Made by a program: the position numbers and the translations under genes
Part shown: in pieces, positions 1-5,373 of the stretch
Layout: each line of letters begins with the position of its first letter
How positions within the stretch are numbered: position 1 is the first letter of the stretch
Source of the DNA: Bacillota bacterium
Lineage (GTDB): Bacteria > Bacillota > Clostridia > Lachnospirales > Lachnospiraceae
Direction: 5' to 3'
Length of the DNA: 7,087 nucleotides
Assembly: GCA_023450835.1 (NCBI GenBank)
Contig: JAEXGM010000111.1
Span: 1-7,087 of the forward strand
The notes under the pieces: model-generated
What the model saw: only the letters and a program-made list of their open reading frames with translations
The model's database searches: none
What the model was told of the DNA's origin: nothing

Positions 1-1
1 C

Positions 2-172
2 GAAGAGCCGGTTATAACATTATATGACAGAGAACTATTGGAAGAGCATCCCCTATCCTCCGCGTTTGAACAAGGCAGCTCTATAGCAATATTGATGGAG
101 AATATGGGAAGGGTTAATTTTGGACCCTATCTGGATAAACAGCGTAAAGGGATTGACGGAGATTTGGGCTAG
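2..172 (+). CDS. GH35 beta-galactosidase, 3' end only, apparently C-terminally truncated
   Basis: The last 56 codons of a gene entering from the left edge. The segment ENMGRVNFGP (residues 33-42 of the visible part) followed by QRKGI (47-51) is the hallmark of the beta-sandwich region of glycoside hydrolase family 35 beta-galactosidases, which remove terminal beta-galactose from oligo- or polysaccharides. In family members of about 580-600 residues this motif is normally followed by well over 100 more residues. Here a TAG comes five codons after RKGI. All three forward frames are closed within about 15 bases of that point, and the convergent pyrI gene lies 90 bp on, so the missing part is not nearby in another frame. 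The catalytic TIM barrel would lie outside the window. Family assignment is fairly firm. Whether the product is active is unknown. Confidence 0.72.
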   Translation, partial: EEPVITLYDRELLEEHPLSSAFEQGSSIAILMENMGRVNFGPYLDKQRKGIDGDLG

Positions 173-194
173 GGTGTGAGTGGTGATTATATCA

Positions 195-222
195 GGGCAG
201 AACCCGGAAATGGATTCTGCCC
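195..222. terminator. Stem-loop between convergent GH35 and pyrI genes
   Basis: GGGCAGAA (195-202) pairs perfectly with TTCTGCCC (215-222) around a 12-nt loop. It sits between the stop codons of two convergent genes, where a shared terminator is expected. Neither side has a proper T-run (AAAATATTATT on the plus side, TGATATAAT on the minus side), so termination would be weak or the hairpin may mainly protect the 3' ends. Confidence 0.45.
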
Positions 223-261
223 AAAATATTATTAACGTATTTTAATTATGCGGTTAAAGAT

Positions 262-687
262 TTAATTTCTCTTAAAGGCCTGTTCGCAGTATACGCAGCG
301 GTATACCCCTTTTTGTTTATCCGTAAGCCGGAAGATATGAGGAATATCCTGCTCAATGGAAGTGATGCATCTTGGGTTCTTACATTTGATGATATTAGTT
401 ACCTTTTCAGGCAGGTTCAGATTCTTTTTAGATTTAATCTCACCGTCTTCAATAATATTAATGGTAATGTTCCTGTCCAGGACTCCCAATATGTCCAGGT
501 CCATATCCAGATTGCCGTCTATTTTGATAATGTCTTTCTTACCCATCTTGTTGCTTCTGGCATTCTTTATAATGGCGACACTGCAATCCAGCTTTTCCAG
601 ATTTAAGTAAGAGTAAATCTTCATAGCCCCGCCGGCTTCTATGTGGTCAATTACAATTCCCTGGTTTAAACCGCCGATATTTAACAT
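262..687 (-). CDS. pyrI: Aspartate carbamoyltransferase regulatory subunit
   Basis: A 141-residue regulatory chain that binds PyrB trimers into the allosteric ATCase holoenzyme and senses nucleotides (ATP, CTP and UTP in the E. coli enzyme). The N-terminal nucleotide-binding half carries VIDHI (12-16) and KKDIIKI (50-56). D14, K55 and K87 align by eye with E. coli Asp19, Lys60 and Lys94 of the effector site. The C-terminal zinc domain keeps all four ligands: C102-x4-C107 and C131-x2-C134. It is slightly shorter than E. coli PyrI (153 residues), mainly at the ends. The start codon overlaps the pyrB stop as TAATG, with GGAGGTGG just upstream inside pyrB, so the two are translationally coupled, which suits a fixed subunit ratio. 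All functional residues look intact. Confidence 0.96.
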   Translation of the reverse strand: MLNIGGLNQGIVIDHIEAGGAMKIYSYLNLEKLDCSVAIIKNARSNKMGKKDIIKIDGNLDMDLDILGVLDRNITINIIEDGEIKSKKNLNLPEKVTNIIKCKNPRCITSIEQDIPHIFRLTDKQKGVYRCVYCEQAFKRN

Positions 688-1601
688 TAAGCCACCTCCA
701 GTAATTTCATAATCAAGGCCATTCGCACATACACTCCGAGTTCTGCCTGTTTAAAGTACACCGCACGTTTGTCCGCATCTACTTCTGTTGCAATTTCATT
801 TACACGGGGCAGGGGGTGAAGTACCAGCATGTCTTCTTTGGCAAGAGACATCTTCTTGGCATCCAATATAAAGGAATCTTTTAAGCGGATATAATCCTCC
901 TCATTAAAAAAGCGTTCCTTCTGGACCCTTGTCATATACAACAAATCAAGGTCAGGAAGAACTGCTTCAAGGTTTTTCACTTCCTCATAAGAAATATTAT
1001 TGGCGTCTAATACTTCCTCACGGAGATAAGCGGGTATCTTAAGTTCATCTGGTGAAATTAAAACAAAATGGATATTTTCATAACGTACCATGGCATTAAT
1101 TAAAGAGTGTACGGTTCTTCCGAATTTTAAATCACCGCAAAAACCTATCTTCAGGTTGTCTAATCTGCCCTTTAATTTTGAAATAGTAAATAAATCTGTT
1201 AAGGTTTGAGTGGGATGGTTATGACCGCCGTCACCGGCATTGATTACGGGAATGGAAGAATAAGTAGAAGCAACGAAGGGAGCACCTTCTTTGGGATGGC
1301 GCATGGCACAGATATCAGCGTAACTGGAGATAACACGTATGGTGTCGGCAACACTTTCACCTTTGGCGGCAGAAGAAGAATCTGCTGATGAAAAACCTAA
1401 AACACTTCCGCCAAGATTAAGCATAGCGGCTTCAAAACTAAGTCTTGTTCGGGTACTTGGCTCATAGAATAGAGTCGCCAATTTCTTACCGTGGCAGATA
1501 TCCGAATATTTCTTCTTATCGTTTAAAATGTCGTCTGCCAGTTTTAGGATATCCTCTAATTCTGAAACAGATAAGTCGAGGGGACTAATAAGATGTTTCA
1601 T
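687..1601 (-). CDS. pyrB: Aspartate carbamoyltransferase catalytic subunit
   Basis: A 304-residue cytosolic enzyme that condenses carbamoyl phosphate with L-aspartate to N-carbamoyl-L-aspartate, the committed step of pyrimidine synthesis. The carbamoyl-phosphate motif STRTR is at 49-53, followed by SFE. The flexible loop borrowed from the neighbouring subunit (SSSAAKGES, 75-83) holds K80. R101, H129-P-T-Q132 and R162 match E. coli Arg105, His134-Gln137 and Arg167. The aspartate-side motif HPLPR is at 262-266. Length is normal for the family (about 300-310). GGAGGT lies 6 nt upstream of the ATG. A sigma-A-like promoter 38 bp upstream predicts a leader of only about 30 nt, too short for the PyrR-type attenuators found before many Firmicute pyr operons. 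Only pyrI follows; no other pyr gene is in the window. Confidence 0.97.
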   Translation of the reverse strand: MKHLISPLDLSVSELEDILKLADDILNDKKKYSDICHGKKLATLFYEPSTRTRLSFEAAMLNLGGSVLGFSSADSSSAAKGESVADTIRVISSYADICAMRHPKEGAPFVASTYSSIPVINAGDGGHNHPTQTLTDLFTISKLKGRLDNLKIGFCGDLKFGRTVHSLINAMVRYENIHFVLISPDELKIPAYLREEVLDANNISYEEVKNLEAVLPDLDLLYMTRVQKERFFNEEDYIRLKDSFILDAKKMSLAKEDMLVLHPLPRVNEIATEVDADKRAVYFKQAELGVYVRMALIMKLLEVA

Positions 1602-1638
1602 GACTACCTCCGTATACTGTTAATTTTTTCAACTGATT

Positions 1639-1667
1639 ATTATACTATAAGACTTATGAAAATACAA
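1639..1667 (-). promoter_or_regulatory. Sigma-A-type promoter of pyrBI
   Basis: Reading the minus strand, TTGTAT (1667-1662) and a perfect TATAAT (1644-1639) are separated by 17 bp. Transcription should start near 1632, leaving about 30 nt before the pyrB ATG. The leader carries an AAAAAA run near the start but no stem-loop attenuator. Confidence 0.75.
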
Positions 1668-1712
1668 TATAAAAATAAAATAAGTATAAATGCATGTTAA
1701 TCGGGTAGTAAC

Positions 1713-1741
1713 TTTTTACCTTTAAAACCATAAGATAGAAT
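1713..1741 (+). promoter_or_regulatory. Possible promoter of the sugar dehydrogenase-like gene
   Basis: TTTTTA (1713-1718) and TAGAAT (1736-1741) are 17 bp apart, 42 bp upstream of the ATG at 1784, in the divergent spacer shared with pyrB. The -35 match is poor, so this is only a candidate. Confidence 0.3.
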
Positions 1742-1783
1742 AAGAATATTAATGGATACTATGAATCCGGATGGGAAATCAAA

Positions 1784-2920
1784 ATGGAATATAATAATTC
1801 CCGTGTCATTCAGAATATGGCAGCCTGGTATAAAAGAAAAAATTATACGGATGCAGGAATCTCTCTGGCAGGAGAAAATGAAATAAAGCGTCAGGAAGTG
1901 CAGAATGAGAAAAATAGCAGCCTGCCTTATGCTATTGAGGTGGTCAGTGAGAATCTATTTGTTCCCTGGGCGCTGGATATCACTTCGGACGGCAGAATCT
2001 TCTTTAATGAACGGAATGGAAATATACGTTTGATTGAGAATGAAATATTGGACATAGCTCCGGTGTACACCTTTATACCTCCTTTTGAGGCGCAGGGTGA
2101 AGGAGGTCTGTTAGGGCTGGTATTGGATCCGAACTTTGATAATAACGGTTACTTCTATGTTATGTATACGTATATGGATAGTAGCGAGTTCTTTAACAGA
2201 ATCGTTCGAATGCATTATGAGAGAGGAAATACCACAGAGGATAAGATATTATTGGATAGGATTCCCGGTGACAGGGTTCATAATGGAGGCAGGCTGAAGA
2301 TTGGTCCGGATGGAAAACTCTACGCGACTACCGGAGATGCCGGTAAGCCTGAACTGTCTCAGGATATCAACAGTTTGGCGGGGAAGATATTAAGACTTGA
2401 GTTAGACGGCAGTGTGCCTTCTGATAATCCCTTTCCGGGTTCCTATGTGTATGCCTATGGAATCCGCAATGCACAAGGCCTTGACTGGAATACAAATGGC
2501 GTATTATATGCTTCCGGACATGGAGACATTGGAGGAGATGAAATCAATATCATTGTTCCGGGCGGGAACTATGGCTGGCCTTTAAAAGAGGGAGACTTTA
2601 TAAAACCTGTCTTTGACAGCGACAAGGATACAATTGCTCCATCCGGTATTGCATTTGCAAGAAGCGGGCCATTTGCTGGAAAACTTATGGTAACAGCCCT
2701 TAGAGGAACTGAGTTATTGGTATTGACCTTTAATGAAAGCGGAGATCAGGTGCTGAATACGGAGAGTTATCTAAAAAATGAATATGGAAGGTTAAGGGAA
2801 GTTCACAGCGCACCCGATGGTTCTATCTATATTGCCACCAGCAATCTGGACGGAAGAGGATTACCAAATCCCGGCGATGATAAAATCTTTCGGCTTGTAC
2901 CTGTTTTACAAGAAAAATAA
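1784..2920 (+). CDS. Glucose/sorbosone dehydrogenase-family (PQQ-type) beta-propeller protein, no signal peptide
   Basis: A 378-residue protein of the glucose/sorbosone dehydrogenase family (relatives: soluble quinoprotein glucose dehydrogenase, E. coli YliI). These are six-bladed propellers oxidising sugars with PQQ and Ca2+. Visible motifs: VPWALDITSDGRIFF (60-74), GEGGLLGLVLDP (105-116), RVHNGGRLKIGPDGKLY (164-180) with H166 at the catalytic-His position, YGIRNAQGLDW (225-235) with R228 and N229 as in the PQQ pocket, GGDEIN (250-255) at the calcium region, and GGNYGWP (260-266). The core starts near residue 49. The first 48 residues are hydrophilic and contain no signal sequence, whereas characterised relatives are exported. 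The frame is open upstream only to 1739, with a TAG at 1736 and no better start. The ribosome binding site (GGATGGGA) is weak. Substrate is unknown, and PQQ use in an anaerobe is doubtful. Confidence 0.85.
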   Translation: MEYNNSRVIQNMAAWYKRKNYTDAGISLAGENEIKRQEVQNEKNSSLPYAIEVVSENLFVPWALDITSDGRIFFNERNGNIRLIENEILDIAPVYTFIPPFEAQGEGGLLGLVLDPNFDNNGYFYVMYTYMDSSEFFNRIVRMHYERGNTTEDKILLDRIPGDRVHNGGRLKIGPDGKLYATTGDAGKPELSQDINSLAGKILRLELDGSVPSDNPFPGSYVYAYGIRNAQGLDWNTNGVLYASGHGDIGGDEINIIVPGGNYGWPLKEGDFIKPVFDSDKDTIAPSGIAFARSGPFAGKLMVTALRGTELLVLTFNESGDQVLNTESYLKNEYGRLREVHSAPDGSIYIATSNLDGRGLPNPGDDKIFRLVPVLQEK

Positions 2921-3025
2921 AAAGGAAAGAAAATCCTGGATGCATATGCCAGGGCAGAAATGCAAAAACTAATCCCATATATTTTAACACAAATAAGCAG
3001 TCTATATAGATTGGGAGGTTTATGC

Positions 3026-3361
3026 ATGGAAAATGTAAATACGGACAAAAGTAATATTTCATCGATACTGCCTATGATGGCATTATCAGATATCCCTGAA
3101 AGTAAGCCCGAAGCAAAAGAAATTGTTGCGCTGGTAAAAGAAAGCGGAAAAGTAACCGGCTATAAGCTTTCTGACGGTCAGCTCCTTAATAAAGAAGAAG
3201 GTGTTGAAGCGGCAAAACAAGGTGATATCAAAGGTGTGGGCATCGCTACAAGAAACGGAAACGAGTATCTGAAATCTTTACCGGATGGAAAGGAAGAAAA
3301 TAATCTATCCAATCTGCCCTCTGTCACAGATGAAACAGAAAAATCAGGAAAATATGTATAG
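3026..3361 (+). CDS. DUF3892 domain protein
   Basis: A small 111-residue hydrophilic protein. Residues 31-98 fit the DUF3892 pattern: EIVALVKESGKVTGYKLSDG, then an acidic/basic helix ending in GDIKGVGI, then a YLKSLPDG element and NNLSNLP (92-98). The family is common in Firmicutes and has no established function. The start chosen is ATG 3026 because GGGAGG (3013-3018) lies 7 nt upstream. The frame is open further left to an ATG at 2960, which lacks a good ribosome binding site. There is no signal peptide, membrane segment or cysteine, so it is probably cytosolic. It lies 105 bp after the dehydrogenase-like gene in the same direction. A weak CCTGG/CCAGG stem in the gap has no T-run, so co-transcription is possible. 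The C-terminal 13 residues are polar and probably disordered. Confidence 0.82.
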   Translation: MENVNTDKSNISSILPMMALSDIPESKPEAKEIVALVKESGKVTGYKLSDGQLLNKEEGVEAAKQGDIKGVGIATRNGNEYLKSLPDGKEENNLSNLPSVTDETEKSGKYV

Positions 3362-3397
3362 ATATGTAATTATTAGCTATAATATCCATGTACAGAA

Positions 3398-3440
3398 TTG
3401 ACTCTATTCGGTTAATGGAGTAAAATTTAATTACTATACT
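3398..3440 (+). promoter_or_regulatory. Ferredoxin promoter, possibly two overlapping promoters
   Basis: TTGACT (3398-3403) and TAAAAT (3421-3426) are exactly 17 bp apart, one of the best sigma-A matches in the window. It predicts a start near 3433 and a leader of about 54 nt. A second candidate, TTAATG (3412-3417) and TATACT (3435-3440), also has 17-bp spacing and overlaps the first by half. Confidence 0.7.
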
Positions 3441-3486
3441 ATATAAGAAAGGTACTGTTCGAAAGAATGGTGAAGGGGTATTTAAT

Positions 3487-3675
3487 ATGAAAGCAAGTGT
3501 TAGTCCTGATCTTTGCATCAGCTGTGAATTATGTACAAATCTATGTCCCGAAGTTTACTATATGGGAGATGATGGATTTGCACACGGTGTTGATGAGGAT
3601 ATTCCCTCTGATAAAGAAGGAGAAGCTGAAAATGCCAGGGACAGCTGTCCTACCAGCGCTATTGATATCGATTAA
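3487..3675 (+). CDS. Small single-cluster [4Fe-4S] ferredoxin
   Basis: A 62-residue acidic electron carrier of the cytosol. The cluster ligands are C10-x2-C13-x2-C16 and the distant C54 followed by Pro, the arrangement of Thermotoga maritima and other single-cluster ferredoxins. The sequence CISCELCTNLCPEVYYMGDDG is typical of the family. A fifth cysteine, C20, is present. In the T. maritima protein the equivalent residue forms a disulfide with a second cysteine in the middle region, but here that position is Ser (S41, in DIPSDK), so C20 is unpaired. AAGGGG (3473-3478) lies 8 nt before the ATG, and a strong promoter sits upstream, suggesting an independent, well-expressed gene. No redox partner gene is adjacent, so its pathway cannot be told. 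Confidence 0.93.
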   Translation: MKASVSPDLCISCELCTNLCPEVYYMGDDGFAHGVDEDIPSDKEGEAENARDSCPTSAIDID

Positions 3676-3727
3676 TATCAAGAATATGATATAAGCGCTA
3701 AAGGCCTTGTTTCAATATGTTTACAGT

Positions 3728-3842
3728 CAATTTACACAAAGCAGAAAGAACGAATGCGTCTTGGAACCAGCAAATGCGCTTTGGAATCAGCAAATGCGCT
3801 TTGGAATCAGCGCAGAGTCTTTCGGCGGCTTTGTGTAAATTG
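3728..3842. repeat. 115-bp element: three tandem 20-bp repeats inside a perfect 15-bp inverted repeat
   Basis: The ends are CAATTTACACAAAGC (3728-3742) and its exact reverse complement GCTTTGTGTAAATTG (3828-3842). Just inside, GAAAGA (3744-3749) pairs with TCTTTC (3818-3823), and TGCG (3755-3758) with CGCA (3811-3814), so the whole element can fold into one long hairpin. The loop holds three head-to-tail 20-bp units at 3753-3772, 3773-3792 and 3793-3812. It is non-coding: a 20-bp period breaks any reading frame. No T-run follows either arm, so it is not a simple terminator. The TTTACACAAA ends resemble termini of IS256-type elements (from memory), so a small non-autonomous element is possible. 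No clear target duplication flanks it. Confidence 0.85.
3753..3812 (+). repeat. Three tandem copies of a 20-bp unit
   Basis: The unit is aatgcgctttggaatcagca. Copies 2 and 3 differ only at the last base. Copy 1 (3753-3772) differs from copy 2 at three positions (unit bases 7, 8 and 15). This fits a recent duplication of the inner copies. There are no spacers, so it is not a CRISPR array. Confidence 0.92.
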
Positions 3843-3891
3843 CCGTCCCACTGAAAAGACTGAACTTTTACCGCTCAAATTATAATCTGCC

Positions 3892-3996
3892 TATCCTGTA
3901 ACCGGACCGGAAGAATCGATTCAGCCTGCAAGATATATGGTTAGATAGTGAAAAAGCTGCAGTTTACAAGTTATTTGTAAAGGCAGCTTCTTTTTT
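3892..3996 (+). ncRNA. Possible small RNA of about 105 nt
   Basis: A perfect TATAAT (3881-3886) with a poor -35 region would start transcription near 3892. The predicted transcript begins with a stem, CTATC (3891-3895) with GATAG (3944-3948) and AACC (3900-3903) with GGTT (3939-3942), and ends at the strong terminator at 3954-3996. That terminator is almost 280 bp beyond the ferredoxin stop codon, which makes a separate transcript conceivable. No known RNA family is recognised. The alternative is a long structured 3' end of the ferredoxin mRNA. Confidence 0.2.
3954..3996. terminator. Bidirectional intrinsic terminator
   Basis: AAGCTGC (3954-3960) pairs with GCAGCTT (3983-3989), and TTTACAA (3963-3969) with TTGTAAA (3975-3981), separated by a small internal loop and closed by GTTAT. 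On the plus strand the stem runs into TTCTTTTTT (3988-3996), ending transcripts from the ferredoxin side. On the minus strand it ends in TTTTTC, 41 bp past the stop of the YibE/F gene. It therefore serves both convergent units. Confidence 0.85.
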
Positions 3997-4036
3997 ATGG
4001 GAAATTATCACTGCTGAATACAAGGCAAATGCAGAC

Positions 4037-5245
4037 TTAAATGTCGGAGGGTACACTGGGGTTCTCAGAAGATATCTCAGTTGTATAGTCTAGAGCTGCC
4101 TTCTCATTCTTTCTGCCGGTTAAAAGGAGGCTGCAGGTCAGGGCGGTAAAGGGAGCAACCAATACCAGACCGATACTTCCGATAAAGGTATCCAGAATTT
4201 CAGCAGATACATATTTGTAATTCAAGATATTGAATACCGGTGTGCCCTGGGCCATAAAAACCATAAGAAGGGCAATGTAACCGCCGGAGTATGCTAAAAG
4301 AAGAGTAGTAGTCATTGTACCCATGGCAGCTTTTCCCACATTCATACCGGAGAGAAAAGCTTCTTTCCATTTCATCTCAGGCTTTTTGGAGATGACTTCG
4401 TTAATGGCCGAGGTAATATCAACTGCCAGGTCCATTACTGCGCCGGAAGAGCCGATGAAAATACTGGCCATAAAGATCTTGGTCAGATTCAGGTTAGCAT
4501 ATCCGCTGTAGAGGAGGCTTTCGGAATTTGGCATAATAGCTCCGTGTATTTTGTAACTGCTGGTGAAAATCATGCCAAGCAGGCAGGTAACAAGAATGCC
4601 GAGGGAAGCTCCCGATACGGCGGCCAAAGCTTTTCTGTTAAAACCAAACACCAGTGACAGAATCAGGATGGTAAGTGAAACATTAATTAGAATACCGAAG
4701 TAAATAGGATTATACCCATTTAAATAAGAGGGAACTAATACCTTCCATATCATTAAAATACTGATAACAAAGGAGATTAGGGAGCGAAAGCCGGTCTCAC
4801 CGGCTACTGCTATCAAAAGAATTGCAAAAGCTGCGGCCAGAATAGCTTCTTTCTTTATCCGGTAGTGGTCAATGAGATTAACAGAGAGGATATTAGAATC
4901 CTGATAGCTGATAACTACTAAGACTTTGTCCCCTTTTTCAAAAATCTTATCATTTTCCAAAGAGCCGTTTAATAAATTAAAGCCCTCTACCTGCTGCCCT
5001 TTAAAGCGCCCGCCTAACAGCTTTACCACGCAGGTCTGTTCGCCGGAACGGATAAGGCCGGTATCGATAATGTTCTTATTGTCTACGGAGAGTACTTTGG
5101 CAGAGGTACGGTCGGTGCCTTTGTAGATAACGGCGTCTTCATAACCTGTAGGAAGGAGCAGCAGTATCAGTAATACTGCCAAAGAAATCACTACCGGAAG
5201 ATGATAGGGAAGGTTTTTCTTGATTTTATCTATAAAAGAGTTCAT
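4037..5245 (-). CDS. YibE/F family multi-pass membrane protein
   Basis: A 402-residue integral membrane protein of the YibE/F-like family, whose biochemical role is not established. An N-terminal membrane segment (about 14-32, ending LLILLLLP) leads to an extracytoplasmic domain of about 95 residues (35-128) containing GGRFKGQQVEGFNLL. About seven more hydrophobic segments follow, near 133-149, 152-171, 181-201, 205-227, 253-275, 307-331 and 350-375. The family signature GSSGAVMDLAVDI is at 265-277, and a second conserved stretch, GKAAMGTMTTTLLLAYSGG, is at 304-322. The start is ATG 5245, preceded by AAAGGAG with 6-nt spacing. An upstream in-frame ATG at 5320 would add 25 polar residues, lacks a ribosome binding site and lies in an inverted repeat. 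It follows the phosphatase gene by 128 bp in the same direction. Confidence 0.87.
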   Translation of the reverse strand: MNSFIDKIKKNLPYHLPVVISLAVLLILLLLPTGYEDAVIYKGTDRTSAKVLSVDNKNIIDTGLIRSGEQTCVVKLLGGRFKGQQVEGFNLLNGSLENDKIFEKGDKVLVVISYQDSNILSVNLIDHYRIKKEAILAAAFAILLIAVAGETGFRSLISFVISILMIWKVLVPSYLNGYNPIYFGILINVSLTILILSLVFGFNRKALAAVSGASLGILVTCLLGMIFTSSYKIHGAIMPNSESLLYSGYANLNLTKIFMASIFIGSSGAVMDLAVDITSAINEVISKKPEMKWKEAFLSGMNVGKAAMGTMTTTLLLAYSGGYIALLMVFMAQGTPVFNILNYKYVSAEILDTFIGSIGLVLVAPFTALTCSLLLTGRKNEKAALDYTTEISSENPSVPSDI

Positions 5246-5267
5246 ATAAGCTCCTTTTGCACTCTGA

Positions 5268-5296
5268 ATTATATTTGATTTTATTTTATTTGAATA
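5268..5296 (-). promoter_or_regulatory. Candidate promoter of the YibE/F gene
   Basis: On the minus strand a perfect TATAAT (5273-5268) lies 17 bp after TATTCA (5296-5291), predicting a very short leader before ATG 5245. A second candidate further up is TTGACT (5364-5359) with TGGAAT (5342-5337) at 16-bp spacing. It has the better -35 but the worse -10. Sequence alone does not choose between them. Confidence 0.4.
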
Positions 5297-5308
5297 CTTT
5301 GCAATAGC

Positions 5309-5355
5309 GAAGGATTGCATAGGGAGAAATAGCTTTATTCCATCAGCAATCCTTC
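5309..5355. repeat. Perfect 10-bp inverted repeat between the phosphatase and YibE/F genes
   Basis: GAAGGATTGC (5309-5318) and GCAATCCTTC (5346-5355) are exact reverse complements, 27 bp apart. The element begins 18 bp downstream of the phosphatase stop (minus direction), so it may end or protect that mRNA, yet no T-run follows on either strand. One arm falls in the spacer of the TTGACT/TGGAAT promoter candidate and the other lies just past its expected start, so an operator is also possible. Confidence 0.6.
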
Positions 5356-5373
5356 AAAAGTCAATGCCTGATA

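Noticed and set aside
172..240. Frameshifted continuation of the GH35 gene.
   Set aside because: All forward frames close quickly and the frame after the TAG (GVSGDYIRAEPG...) shows no GH35 C-terminal features.
1752..1886. A 44-codon frame (MDTMNPDG...) overlapping the start of the dehydrogenase-like gene, considered as a shifted signal peptide.
   Set aside because: It has no hydrophobic core or signal-peptide pattern, no good ribosome binding site, and does not lead naturally into the propeller frame.
2960..3025. Longer N-terminus of the DUF3892 protein from ATG 2960.
   Set aside because: The added 22 residues lack a ribosome binding site upstream, while ATG 3026 has GGGAGG at ideal spacing.
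2823..3062. Antisense reading frames of 73-79 codons over the end of the dehydrogenase-like gene.
   Set aside because: They overlap well-supported coding sequence on the other strand, have no ribosome binding site or recognisable domain, and look like chance open frames.
3753..3812. CRISPR array.
   Set aside because: The 20-bp units are directly contiguous with no spacers, number only three, and no cas gene is present.
3728..3842. Rho-independent terminator of the ferredoxin gene.
   Set aside because: The stem is long and perfect, but there is no T-run after either arm; the terminator with a T-run is at 3954-3996.
5246..5320. Start of the YibE/F protein at ATG 5320.
   Set aside because: The extra 25 residues are polar, lack a ribosome binding site and overlap an inverted repeat; ATG 5245 has AAAGGAG upstream.
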